Shown here piece by piece: positions 45,648-57,250 of a stretch of DNA of 64,000 bases. The stretch's first letter is position 1; each line of letters starts with the position of its first letter. The position numbers and the translations under genes are program-made. Where the stretch lies: the NCBI GenBank assembly GCA_030549855.1, contig JAUQQP010000034.1:34161-98160 (forward strand), written 5' to 3'. The notes under the pieces were generated by a model that saw nothing but the letters and a program-made list of their open reading frames with translations, had not been told where the DNA came from and searched no databases. The stretch comes from Cyanobacteriota bacterium SRBZ.bins.94.201705 (GTDB lineage: Bacteria > Cyanobacteriota > Cyanobacteriia > Cyanobacteriales > Cyanobacteriaceae).

Positions 45648-46097
45648 ATGTGGAAACTTTTTCGGTATAAATACAACCTTAGAGTTATTTTTATCTCCTA
45701 TTTATTCTTATGTTTGCTGCTAGCCAGTTGCACCCACGTATCCCCCCCTCCCCTAGAATTTGCACCCAATGGGGAAATTGTCAAAAAAGCCTTACAATTA
45801 TACCTAGAAAAGGAATACAAATACCTAAGTGAAAACTTGGGCACCACTCCCCTTTCTTTTCAAATAGACAAGATAAATGTCAGGAAAATTCAACCTACTG
45901 TTAAGTTTAACCTGCCTATCTACTCTCTGACAGGAGACTATGAAGTTACCATGGTAGACGGGAAGAAAACAAAAAGAAAAGTCAAGAATAACTTTACTCT
46001 ATATCTGCACAGACAAAGACAGGGCAAGACTTGGCGGCTATTTTTGCCTAGCCACCATCTTCCAAAGACAACTTATTTAAACTATCTAATTAGCTAA
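45648..46097 (+). CDS. Putative lipoprotein, unknown function
   Basis: 149 residues. The N-terminal hydrophobic segment (LRVIFISYLFLCLLLASC) ends in a lipobox LLASC, with Cys28 the expected acylated residue, so Lgt (17417) would process it. The mature part is a small alpha-beta domain with PNGEIVKKALQLYLEKEYKY, LTGDYEVTMVDGKKTKRKVK and a basic end KTWRLFLPSHHLPK. The shape resembles single NTF2-like or BON-like folds but no family is certain. No strong ribosome binding site is seen ahead of the ATG. The next gene is on the same strand, 132 bp away. Confidence 0.75.
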   Translation: MWKLFRYKYNLRVIFISYLFLCLLLASCTHVSPPPLEFAPNGEIVKKALQLYLEKEYKYLSENLGTTPLSFQIDKINVRKIQPTVKFNLPIYSLTGDYEVTMVDGKKTKRKVKNNFTLYLHRQRQGKTWRLFLPSHHLPKTTYLNYLIS

Positions 46098-46229
46098 AAT
46101 GTATCTAGGTTTACTTTTTTTTGATATCTTCTACCCTACCATGAAAAAAAAATAGGCCTAAAAGGATACAGCTACTGGAAGAATATCTGAGTAGACAAAA
46201 AGATTCAGTGAGAAAGTAAGGGGGTTGTT

Positions 46230-46907
46230 ATGGGAAGAATAGTCAGTTTGGAGGATTTAAACAACCAGGGAATTTCTGCAGAGGATTTAAAAAAATCTCT
46301 GACTTTGAAATACCAGTCGAAAACCTATAGACGCAGGGCAGATTTACCCAAAAAATTCAGAGATAAGGCGGTAATTTTATGCGAGGAAATAGCCAGAGAA
46401 GGGAAAGAATCCTTTGTGACTGAGACAAGTTTCTCCTATACCGTTTGGGAGGAAGAAAAGTCTTTTGTCGAGGAATATAAAAACCCCCTCATTAGGGAAA
46501 CAGAGGGGAATTATATCACAAATTCTTCTCCCGCTGACTATGAAAATACTACCGTCTGGGAGACAAAAGAGGAAAATATAACCAGGCAAAAAGCCGAGAT
46601 GATTGAAATAATGACTACCATTTTGGAAAACACCACCTTCGGCGATTCCAATATCAACACAAAGGCTGATAATGGTAGTGTCAAGAGGGAATATAACCTA
46701 TTCCAATACACCCGGGAAAAAAACTACCTCCCCAGCCTGGAAGATATACAAAACAGACAAGATGACACTAATGCCATTATTTCACCGGAAGAGGTAATCA
46801 AGTATAGAGGTGTGGTGGTAAATCAGGGAGAAAAACCCACAACAGTAGCAACCTCACCCCTACAAACTCCTAAAAAGACTAGAGTGTATCGTGGAGTGGT
46901 TTACTAA
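46230..46907 (+). CDS. Hypothetical protein with two YRGVV motifs
   Basis: 225 residues, soluble and acidic. The N-terminal segment RIVSLEDLNNQGISAEDLKK is followed by a basic LKYQSKTYRRRADLPKKFRD. The middle is low-complexity (Glu/Asn/Thr-rich). Two short motifs end the protein, KYRGVVVN (about residue 190) and VYRGVVY at the very C-terminus; they recall the YRG core of the cyanobacterial DUF4278 family, but the full domain is absent. A GGGGGTTGTT sequence before the ATG is a poor ribosome binding site. Function unknown. Confidence 0.65.
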   Translation: MGRIVSLEDLNNQGISAEDLKKSLTLKYQSKTYRRRADLPKKFRDKAVILCEEIAREGKESFVTETSFSYTVWEEEKSFVEEYKNPLIRETEGNYITNSSPADYENTTVWETKEENITRQKAEMIEIMTTILENTTFGDSNINTKADNGSVKREYNLFQYTREKNYLPSLEDIQNRQDDTNAIISPEEVIKYRGVVVNQGEKPTTVATSPLQTPKKTRVYRGVVY

Positions 46908-47047
46908 GCCGATGGATGGGTTACCTCCTGATTGTTAAACACCCCCACCGGGTATTAGCTTTGGCAGTCAGTTTATAAAATCCCTCCCGGAAAGACATTC
47001 ATCCCCCCTCAGCCATTCCCTTTTTTCCTGTTAGACGACTCCCCTAC

Positions 47048-49738
47048 TTACCCGCCACCTACTCCAATTCTTTTGGCAGCAGACAGTCCCAATATGAGAG
47101 AATAAAACACAGGCACAAATACCAAACTCAAAAGACAAGAGGTAACTAAACCACCTATAATGGTTATGGCCATAGGTTGTCTTAATTCTGCACCGGTACC
47201 AATGCCAATGGCAATGGGAAGCATACCCATTATAGTGGAAAGATTTGTCATGAGAATGGGGCGGAGGCGGGTAAGACAGGCTTTGACAACAGCAGTTTTT
47301 ATACTCATCCCCTGTTGACGTAATTGGTTGATAAAATCTACCAGCAAAAGGGCATTTTTAGCCAACAAGCCTAGGAGGAAGAGAATTCCAATGAGGGAAA
47401 TCATCCCAAAATCCTTTTGAGTAATCAACAAGGCAAAAATGGCGCCTACCATAGACAGGGGTAAAGATAATGCTACCACTAATGGCTCTCGCCAACCACC
47501 GAAAAGTAGCCATAATGTCAGCAGCATGAGGATTAAGGCAACCAGGAAGACAAGAGAAAACTGTCTTAAAACCTCCCCCATCCTGGCAGAATCTCCACCA
47601 ACGACAAGATTAACTTTTTCCGGCAAAAGAGGTTGAATTGTCTGGATTACCTTCTGGGTGAGATTGCCAATAGTCTCCCCGGTGGCTAAATTGGCGTTGA
47701 AAGTGATAGACGCCTCCCCGTCAAGCCGTTGGATGACACTGGGAATGTTGTCATCGCCAAGACTAATGTCATTGGGGGAGATAGTTAAGTCTTCCAAGCC
47801 GGGGATTTTTTCCAGCTGAGGTTTTATTTTGGCAGCAGTGGTGTATAGCAGAGGAATATCTTCACTTGTCAGGGAAACAGAAAAAGGTTGGCTATCCCCC
47901 GTGTCGACGAATTTTATATCCTCCACACTGACAGTCACACCCTTGAGGGGGAGTTGAGACAACCGGTTACGAATTTTCTCTTGAATGGCTGCAGTATTGT
48001 TATTCCTGTAGGGTTTCAGTTTGACATAGATTTTGCCGCGATTGGGTTGATTTCGCCAGCCAACTAGGTTAAAAATCGTTTCCACCTCCGGCATATCTGA
48101 TATCTCCTTTTCTATCCTCTCCCCAACACGACGAGTTCGTCTTAAAATAAAACTACTGGGATTATCTTTTATGGCGGCTAGCCAGTTGAAGGGGGAATCG
48201 TTATTGCCATACCTATCAGGGTTACTGTTGGTGTTTGTGGCAAAAGAGGCAGTAGAGGAAGGCAAACTGGAAGGAATTTTGGGTAAAGTGGTGGTGTAGA
48301 AGATATTAAACTCCCCTCTATCCAATTTAGGAATAAATCCTCGGGGGATAAGGGGAATTAAGGCAAGGCTAAGGCAAAAAATAACAAGAGTAATTGACAT
48401 TACTACCTTTGGGTGTTTTAATGCCCAATGGAGTAGTTGTAGATATAGACTAAGCAATTTTCTTCCCCTAGGGAAAGTTAAAAGTTTCTCTTGTCTTTTC
48501 TCCCTCAACCAGTAACGACACAAAACAGGAGTAAGTGTGCGGGCTACCAGAAGAGATATAATCACAGAAGAAGAGACAGTCAAAGCAAAGGGTTTAAAAA
48601 ATTGTCCTAAATTGCCCGTAGTAAAAGCTACGGGGAGAAATACAATTGCAATGGAGATAGTAGAGGCGAAAATGGCTAAGCCAATCTCCTCACTTCCCTT
48701 GACGGCAGCCTCTGTTGGCGTTTCCCCCTCTTCCAGATGACGACTTATATTTTCCACTTGCACTATAGCATCGTCTACTACAATCCCTATTACTAAAGCC
48801 AAAGCCAAAAGGGTGATAGTTTCTAGATTAAAGCCGGCAAGAGACATTACAATAAAACTACCCAGGAGGGAGAGGGGTATAGCAAAAGCGGTGATAATAG
48901 TAGCCAGTAGGTTGCGTAAGAAGAAGAAAATAACAACTACAGCCAGGATAATAGCCAACCAAAGGCTGTCAATGGTAGCCTGGGTAGCTTCTTGGATATA
49001 ATCCGCCTCTGTTTGGGCAATTTTAAAATCAATCTCAGGGAGAAGGGATTGTAACTGCTTACGAAAAGACTCTGTAGCCTTGACTATTTCCAAAGTATTA
49101 GCATTAGCCTTCTTGACGACTTGTAAAGCCAAGGCTAATTCCCCATTGAAACGCACAATAGTACTATTATCCTCTTCTAGTCCTAAAATATTTACCGCAG
49201 AAACCCCTGCTATTTCTTCCAGACGGGGGATGATTTTCTCTTTTGCCACCGCCGCTAACTCTTCCAGACTCTGACTATCACTGGTTAAAACATAGGTGAT
49301 GGCAGTGGCTTCATTGAGATTATAGGGGATGATATTCAATTGGGTTTGTGGAGGCAGGGAGACTGAAGAGATAGTCTTTTCCACCTCCGCCGTGGCTACC
49401 TCCAAACTCTTGCCGGCATAAAACAAGATACTAATCACCCCTTCTTGGGGATAGGATGTAGAAGTGATAGACTCTACTCCTTCCAGTTTTAGTAAAGGTT
49501 GTTCCAATGGCTGTATAATCTTCTGGGTGAATTCAACGGTGTTGGCGGAAGTGTTGTTACGACTGTGAATAATTATCACAGGGAAGGTTACATCCGGAAA
49601 AAGGGCGTATTTTAGGGATAAGAAGGCAATCAAACCCGCAAAAGCCACATATAACCAGAAAACCAGAGTGATTCTGGGAAATGCCAACGCAAATCTAGAA
49701 ATATTCAATCTTTTGCGCCAATAAGAGTCTATTCCCAT
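47048..49738 (-). CDS. RND-family transporter, apparently without TolC-docking subdomains
   Basis: 896 residues, shorter than AcrB-type pumps (about 1030-1050). The membrane core is intact: first helix near residue 25, LLALALVIGIVVDDAIVQVE with the Asp-Asp pair used in proton transfer, and the repeat half with GILFLLGLLAKNALLLVDFI. Both large periplasmic loops are short. In the first, GVSAVNILGLEEDN runs straight into VRFNGELALALQVVKKANAN. The segment that forms the docking subdomain in AcrB is missing; the same holds in the second loop. It may therefore not dock to TolC. No membrane-fusion partner or outer-membrane gene is nearby. The RND gene starts at the left edge of the large repeat array. 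Substrate unknown. Confidence 0.9.
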   Translation of the reverse strand: MGIDSYWRKRLNISRFALAFPRITLVFWLYVAFAGLIAFLSLKYALFPDVTFPVIIIHSRNNTSANTVEFTQKIIQPLEQPLLKLEGVESITSTSYPQEGVISILFYAGKSLEVATAEVEKTISSVSLPPQTQLNIIPYNLNEATAITYVLTSDSQSLEELAAVAKEKIIPRLEEIAGVSAVNILGLEEDNSTIVRFNGELALALQVVKKANANTLEIVKATESFRKQLQSLLPEIDFKIAQTEADYIQEATQATIDSLWLAIILAVVVIFFFLRNLLATIITAFAIPLSLLGSFIVMSLAGFNLETITLLALALVIGIVVDDAIVQVENISRHLEEGETPTEAAVKGSEEIGLAIFASTISIAIVFLPVAFTTGNLGQFFKPFALTVSSSVIISLLVARTLTPVLCRYWLREKRQEKLLTFPRGRKLLSLYLQLLHWALKHPKVVMSITLVIFCLSLALIPLIPRGFIPKLDRGEFNIFYTTTLPKIPSSLPSSTASFATNTNSNPDRYGNNDSPFNWLAAIKDNPSSFILRRTRRVGERIEKEISDMPEVETIFNLVGWRNQPNRGKIYVKLKPYRNNNTAAIQEKIRNRLSQLPLKGVTVSVEDIKFVDTGDSQPFSVSLTSEDIPLLYTTAAKIKPQLEKIPGLEDLTISPNDISLGDDNIPSVIQRLDGEASITFNANLATGETIGNLTQKVIQTIQPLLPEKVNLVVGGDSARMGEVLRQFSLVFLVALILMLLTLWLLFGGWREPLVVALSLPLSMVGAIFALLITQKDFGMISLIGILFLLGLLAKNALLLVDFINQLRQQGMSIKTAVVKACLTRLRPILMTNLSTIMGMLPIAIGIGTGAELRQPMAITIIGGLVTSCLLSLVFVPVFYSLILGLSAAKRIGVGGG

Positions 49739-49909
49739 AACTCACACCAGGAAAACATCTTATAGCCTACCAGAAAAATCACTGTGATGTATTTGGCAAC
49801 CATTAGGTTGTTTGTTGTATATCCTTCCTACCTTCATACCAGTAGTAGTCACAACCCGCCATGGCAGTCATAGTCTCCGAGACTGTAATTGGGATAGGGA
49901 TACAGATAC

Positions 49910-50300
49910 TAGCCTGATTGTCACCACTTTCTGTTAGACACTGGAATTAGTCTAGAAGTGTCAGACTTAATTGTAACTGTGGTTGGCATTAAACACTCAG
50001 ATTAGTCTACAGGTTTTGGCTTGACTGTAATTGTTGCCGCCATCAAACCGGGATTAGTCTTATTGTCACTGAGATTAATCTAAAAGAATAGATTTGGTTA
50101 CTGCTTGTATTATCATATGAATGGATTAGGAGAGAGATACAAATACTAGCCTGACTGTTACTCTTTCTGTCAGAAACTGGAATCAGTCTAGAAATGTGAG
50201 AGTCAACAGTAAACCTTATTGGTATTAAACAGTTACACTAGTCCATAGGTTTTGGCTTAATTGTGATTTTACCGCCTTCAAACACACCGAGGTTAGTCTA
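49910..50300 (+). repeat. Pair of about 236-bp higher-order repeat copies
   Basis: ATACAGATACTAGCCTGATT near 49900 recurs as ATACAAATACTAGCCTGACT near 50137, and the text that follows stays alignable through three cores on each side: TTAGTCTA 49947, TTAGTCTA 50002, TTAGTCTT 50054; TCAGTCTA 50183, CTAGTCCA 50238, TTAGTCTA 50293. The spacing is 236-239 bp at each core. Identity by eye is roughly three quarters. Confidence 0.75.
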
Positions 50301-53300
50301 ATTGTAGCTGTGGTCAAAAACATTAGGACTAATCTACAGACAGACAGAATTAGCCTATAACTATTACAGGGTGTGATTTTCACTGGAATACACCTAGCCG
50401 AATCTCGAGTTTAGGCTTACCTCATTGTGATTTTTACTGGGGTTAAATACTAACACTACTCCAGTGGAAATTGTGATGAGAAAAATGCGGTAGAAAAAAG
50501 TGGGATTAGACACATACACAAAAAAGGGGATTAGCAGGGAAATTGTGGCTGACAGTAGAATTACACCTATGGCTAGCCAGAGAAAATTTTGACTACCAAG
50601 TAATTGTAGTTATTACCAAGTAAGGGTAAAAGGAGGAGAAAAGTCTTAGATTTTTGTTTCATCTAAGTCTAGACATTGAGACGAGTATGGAGATGTAATT
50701 TCCCCTACACCCAGGAGGATTAGTTAGCATTATTGTCGCTGGGAGGCTATAAAATTCTTGGGATTAACTGTGGTTTCCGGGTTTAGACACTAACACACGT
50801 GGCATTGGTTAGTTGTTACCTCCACCCCATTAAGTTGCATCCCAGCGTTAAACAGTCTTATTACACTATTGTGGTATTGGTTGAGTCATATTCCCCCCGG
50901 CAGTAACAGGTAAGTTGTCATGTTGCCTTTGTCAAATTCTAAGACTAGTCTCCAGACATGGAGTTTACTGGGTTTTTATCTGAATTTGCATAGTTGAATG
51001 ATTCTGGAGGGTATCGTTATTTCCGCCTCCATTCCATTTTTGGGTTAATCTAAGGGAGTTTCGTTTTTGCTTCTGTCAAATGATGACTCTAGTTTAAAGC
51101 TGTCAGATAAACTATGGCTGGAAACGAGACTAAACACTTGGCTTGATTGTTTATCACTGGGATTAAAAAGGGACTAACCGGGAGACTTCAGCCGTATGGC
51201 AATGCCGCCAATTAGGGTTTAGTCTAAGGCAGTCGTCTTGCCGGAATGGGATACTGGGGTTAATCCATATAAGCCTCAGAAGAATTGGGATTTCCACTTC
51301 CTACCCTCATAAGGCTACCCTCAAGAGGAATAACTGTGACTTCCACTTTCCCCCCTCAAGTGGAGACTTCAACCCAAGGTAGGATTATACAAATAGGTAA
51401 GGGAAAAGACACAGGAGTGACTGTGATTTCTGGTAGGGTTACATATTAAGACAAGCAAAAAGATGAATTCTATCTCTACAGCCTGCTGATGAGTCTGGAG
51501 AATTAGAGTTGATTGTATCCCCACTGGTTGAATACATTGACTAGTCTGTTGAGGAAAGATTTATTGTGACTACCGCTGGCGTTAAACACTAAGACAACCT
51601 CAGTCAGTGGACATTGTGACTACCTATGGGCTTATAATCACACACTGGGGTTATGGAATTAAAAAATCTGCCGGGAATTGTGATTCTTTCATGGGATTAC
51701 ACAGACAAACAAAAGAAAAGACTGGCGACAAGATTGTTACCAACAGTGGGATTAAACAGATAGAGTAGGGAAAATGTCGAAGAGTGGTAGGAATACACAG
51801 ATGCAGAGAAAATGTCGGGGGATTGACAAAAGGAATACTGGCGAGAAAATTGTTACTGACAGTGAGATTACACGGATAGAGTAGGGAAAATGTCGGAGGG
51901 ATTGATAAAAGAGAAGACGACTGGGAAAATGGCTACTGACAACCCTGAGATTACCCAGATAAGGCAGAGAAAGTGTCGAGGGAGTTGATGACGGGAAAAA
52001 GGGTAAGAGAATTGTTACAGGCAGTAGGAGGAAAAAATGTCGGCAAGGAGAATGCTGGGGAAAATTGTGACAACAAGTGGGGTAATAAAGGAGGGGAAAA
52101 AGTTAAACCCGCAGAGTTGATGGATGTTTGTTGCCTCTGAAAAAAACACTGGTGTGAGTCTGAAATGAATCCCCTAAAGTCATTGTTGCTAAGGCTAAAT
52201 ACCTGATAGTTTAACCGTAATGTTTGACTGTTGTGTTGCCTATGTGAAACAGTCAGATGCGGTTACACACCAACAATTGAGTTTGTTTTTATCCGACTTG
52301 AGACACTCAGACAAGTCTAGAGGCATGATTACCTCCACCTGGAAATGAATACAGACACAGGAGATTGGTTGGTGGTATCAGGCTGGTGGTATCAGGAGGT
52401 TAGAGGATATTAGTCTGGGGATTTTGGGTGTAATTCCCCTTTGGATTTGACATTGAGACTATCCCAGTCTAGGAATGAGGGGTTAGTTATTATGTTGCCT
52501 GTGTCAAACTCCCTTTACCTCCCCACTGTCTATGGTTGTGGAGATTGTCTGTTATCACCTTTATTTTGACATCCACTGAGACAAGTCTACAATTGTAGAG
52601 TTGGTTGGTTGTGATTTGAAGTGAGTGGGATTAGTCTACAGATGTCAGGCTTGTGGGGGGTTAGAGGCAGCCTTTCGGGTTAGTTTTGTCAGACTCTAGC
52701 ATTAATCTACAGGCTTGTAATTGACTTTAGTTTTATCCGAGGGGGGTGGGAGGAGGCTTTTCCCTTTACTCATGTCAAATACTGGTATAGGTGTGCAACT
52801 GTCACTCATTCATGGTAGCATCCAACACTTAGACAATTATAGGGCTGTTGTCCAAATCGTTCATAATACAATTTGTGTCGCTTAAAGAATATTAACTGTA
52901 ACCATTATTATTACAGAAAGGTATACATGGGGTAAGTCTACAAGTGTCATCTTACTGGAATGATATGGTATAACTGACGTATAACTGCCACATGGATATA
53001 ATTTTTACTGGGATACACAAAACGATTCCAAAGAAATATACTATAGACTAAAGACATAGACAGAGATATAGGCTTGACGGCAACACCCACCGCAGTTAAA
53101 TACCCCTTATGATTTTAAAGACACAGGATTGACTTTATCCCTCTAGCTAACACCCATACTAGTCTGGAAACTATTGTGGAGACACAAGAGAAAAACACTA
53201 TTCAAAGAGGATTAGACATGGAAAGTCACAACCATAGTCAGTGTTAAACAATAATTATGAAGCTGTCTTTTAACCTGTCTGTATCAAACCCCGGCATTAG

Positions 53301-54299
53301 TTTTAACAGATGGGGTAGACTGTAGTCTCGTCTGAGTTTAGACGCCTCGACGAATACAGGGAAAATGGGGTTTGTCGTTTTGCCTGTGTTAAAGGGTACT
53401 ATTTTACTGCTGTTGGCTTGATATAGTGTTATTATCTCAAGGCTGTTGGGTTAATTGCAATTCTGGAAAATACAACAGACAAATCCGGAAACACAGGATT
53501 GACTCTATCTCTGGAAATCATTGCGGGTTACCCCGGGATAAACGGAGAAATAAAGGGGAGACTAGACATGGGAGAAAAGTCACAAACTATGCTTAGATTG
53601 TTGTTTTATCTAAGTCTAGACAGTGAGACGAGTTTAGAGGTATAATCCCCCCAGTTTGACTCAGGGGAGTAGGATTAGTCAGCATTATTGTCACCAAGAC
53701 ATAGCTGCCAAGACATGGCTATAGCCTTAGGATTGACTGTGGCTTTATGGGATTCTAGACGGGATTTGCAACAAGTCTAGAGGCATAGCCACCCCCCATG
53801 CGGAATTGATACAAACCCATGGTATTTGTCATTTGTCATTCTAACTTGGCATTACTAAGGCCGGCCGGTATTATAGGATTGTGAGATTGGTTGTTATCCC
53901 TACCCTTCAAAATGGAGAAGAATGTCAGTCTCGGGTGGCTTTGTTGGTGGTGTTGCTTGTATCAATCTTTGACATCACTCTACAACTGTGGGTTAGTTTA
54001 GTCGTCGGGGGGGTAGTAAGACTTCATATTTTACCTCCCACTTTTGGAATAAATCCAGAAACATGGGATTGTTTAGTTGTCATCCTCACCAGTAAACGAT
54101 TGTGATTCTGGTTGTTATTTCCCTTAAAGTTAAATGTCGAGATTATACTAGTCTGGGGGTTATGGGTTGGTTGTTGTCTTCCTTGTGCCAAATTCTGATA
54201 TTCTATTGGACGGGAATAGGAAATAACACTGGCGGGGGTTGTTTATTATAATCCCACTTACCCCCACCCCTTGGCAAGTCGGTTCATAGACATGGAGTT

Positions 54300-54840
54300 T
54301 ATTAATACGTCGATGTTAGACAGGCGAGTGGGGAAGTGTCAGGCTTATCAGTTATGATTCTAACTGGAGTTAGTCTACGGCTGTCAGATTGGTTGTTGTT
54401 TCCACTCACTGGGAAGGGGTTAAACCGTCATATCCCCGCCGCCGTTTACATTTACACCCCAAAACTGGAAAGGGTAGCTATGATTCTTCCGGAAACTAAA
54501 CGGTTAGACTAGTTTCCCTGCGTCGGCATTGGTTATCCCTTTACAGCATTGGATACTAAGACTATTCTAGGGAGAGGCAAAAGACTAGTGGTTTTGTTGC
54601 CTGGAAGGAAAAAGTTACACTACCTAGGATGGATTAGACAGAAATCTGGAATTGGCTAGTGACTTTTATTACTGGAGAAAAAAAGTTGGATGATATAGTC
54701 TGCAGGCATGGAGTTTATACAGACTTCTGTCGGTGTTAGAGAGACGAGACTAAAAGTGCCAGACTGGCAGGTTATGATTTAAACTGGTAATAGTCTACAG
54801 TTGTCAGATTGGTTGTTATTTTCATCGGCAAGTGAAACCT
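54300..54840 (+). repeat. 420-bp-spaced higher-order repeat pair
   Basis: The 120 bp at 54301-54420 reappears at 54721-54840 with the same internal spacing: (G/C)GATGTTAGA / (G/C)GGTGTTAGA, then (C/T)AGTTATGATT / AGGTTATGATT, then TAGTCTACGGCTGTCAGATT / TAGTCTACAGTTGTCAGATT and GGTTGTTGTTT / GGTTGTTATTT. Exact offset 420 at the AGTCTAC core. Confidence 0.75.
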
Positions 54841-57250
54841 AGGAAGGGAGGAATATACAGACATAGACAACTAAAGCATAAAGGTTAAATTGTCATATCC
54901 CCACCCTCGTATAGACTCCGGCATCAATCTAAATTGGATTGACTGGCTTTTAAAGGTGAAATAGGCTAACAGCCGTCACATTAGTTGTTACTCTTATTGG
55001 GATTATACCCTGGGATTATATTGGTTTAGCCATGAGAAGCTGATTGTCATCTTGCCTATATCAAACCCATGGGTAGGGTTAACTTCGGTTTTACCTGATA
55101 GACACAAACTATAGTCTACCTGCATAATTATTCCCATGGCAGAGGAGGTTTGACACGGGTTGACTGTTATACCCACTGTCAAAAACCCGGAGGATGGTAG
55201 TCTAGGGGTGTCAGACTGCTTTTTATCTTGCTTGCCTTCCCGTCTTGCTTTTATCAAACCCTAGAATTAGTCTAGTTTGTCTCCATGTGTGAGTTAGCTT
55301 ACAAGAAATAGGTTGTTATATTCCAACCACCACTGGCAGAAAGGATTTGTCTACAGGCATAGAATTCACCCCTATTCTGCTTCCATTACACTGGTTGGCA
55401 TGAGTGGGTATGCGGGTTGCTTGTGGTTTTCAGTGGCATTTAGTCTACAGACATTAGGCTAGAGGCAAAGAGGTGAAAACAATACTGTGTTGCCTGTGTC
55501 AAAGTCTATGTCGACAAGCCGGCGAAGAAGAGGTGATAGTCTTTCATTTAAGTTACCACGGCAGACAAACTCTTCATCCCCCACAATGACTTGCCTCTAG
55601 CTAAAACTCCCCCACTCCATGATACCCCAACCAATACCAATAAGGCCAATGACCCCCCAGTGGGATGAGTCTAGGATGTTATATTCTCATTTTTCTATTA
55701 CAACTTGATACCATTCAAGTCAGTGGTGTCTAGACACATAGGGTTTATTATCATTTTGCTAGCCGTTATTAGACACTGAGACGAGTCTGGAGGCTTTAAC
55801 TAACTGGCTGAAACTATGTCATCTATGTTAAACCCCAGATTCAGTCTACAACTGTTGGCTTAATCGTGGTTTGGGGTGTAGGGGGAGAAGCCAGGAATAC
55901 TGTATACTTGCCACTATCACCCTTTATACTCTCTGTCAACCTGATGGCATAGAATCAGTTGTTATTCCCACCAGGAAAAATTGGGATTATTCTGCCTTCG
56001 GTTTGGTTTGTTATTTCCCCTGGGTTTACAAGAGGAATGGATGATGGTTTTATCTACGTTTACATGGTTTGGTAGGCGAAAATCCAAAAGCATAGGATTT
56101 TTGATTTCCCTCCCCGCCGGTATTGAAAACCAAAGTCTGGGGGTATACTCCGAAAAGTTACTACCCCTACCCGGTTAGAAAAATGAAAGAAGCTGTGTTT
56201 TTCCCCAAGATAGCACTAGTCTACCAGTTTCCATTAGGCTTGTTGTTATCCCCTTCTTCCCCATTTGGATACTGGTTTCTGGATTTACACCACAAACCCA
56301 TTAAAAATCCAGTGGCTAATGGTTGTCTGTGGGGTTGAAGGCTAAAAGCAGTCTACAGATGTATTTGGAGTCGCCACCTCCACCTTGCCGTGAATTTCAT
56401 CATGTTTTCCCCCCTACTGTTAGCCTAATTGTTTCGGGTTGGTTTGCTACTTCGGGAAAGGGATAGATAGTGGTTTTATCCGAATTTATGCTATAGGTTT
56501 AGCCTACCATCTGAAGGCCAACAGTTGTCTGTTTACTGGCGTTGACTTGTTGGAGTTGACTGCCAAAGGAAGTCTAAACAGGAATGAAAATGAAATCCTT
56601 TGTGTTTCCCCCTACTAGTCTAGCAATTTTAGGCTTGTTTGTTATTTCCCCTGGGTTGGCAAAAGGGATAGATGTAATAATGACTTTATCGGCGTTTACA
56701 TGGTTGGGTTTATGGGTTAGTAATCTAAAGGCATAGAATTGTCTACTTGTCAGGATTGAAAGTCAAAGGGAGTTAACAGACACAGTTACATTTGCCATTC
56801 CCACTTTCAAAGACATGAAAGAAGTTATGTCTCCTCCCTCCTCCCGGGTTGGATGCCAGTCTTATCTGAGTTTACACGGTTGGGTTTACCCGCTTGGAAT
56901 CTATAAGACATAGAATTATCCACTTGTATTCATCATGTTTCCCCTCAACAAACCAGTATTAGTCTACAACTTAACAGTTGGTTTGTTATTCTCCCACACT
57001 AGTCAGACACTCGTTTCATCCGGGTTTACACTACAAAGCAATTTAAAATCCAGATGCCAACAGTTGTCTGGTTGTTGAGGCGAAAGGCTAACGGTTGTCT
57101 GCTTATTGGAGTCGACAGAGGGGTTGCTAGAGTTGTCTTGCCTGGAAAGATAAAATTTTTCGGGTTTTACCTCTATTATCCTCCCAATTTCGGGCTTTTT
57201 TTTATTTACCTCGCCTTGGCAGCAGTAGAAAAGAGTAATAATTTTATCGC

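Noticed and set aside
50350..50360. Insertion sequence or transposase remnants at the array borders
   Set aside because: No terminal inverted repeats, target duplications or transposase-like text were found at 49745 or 58238 or inside the array.
53881..56338. Short open frames inside the large array (53881-54105, 55003-55257, 55981-56178, 56123-56338)
   Set aside because: No ribosome binding sites, no domains, composition that simply mirrors the repeat unit, and different frames in different copies.
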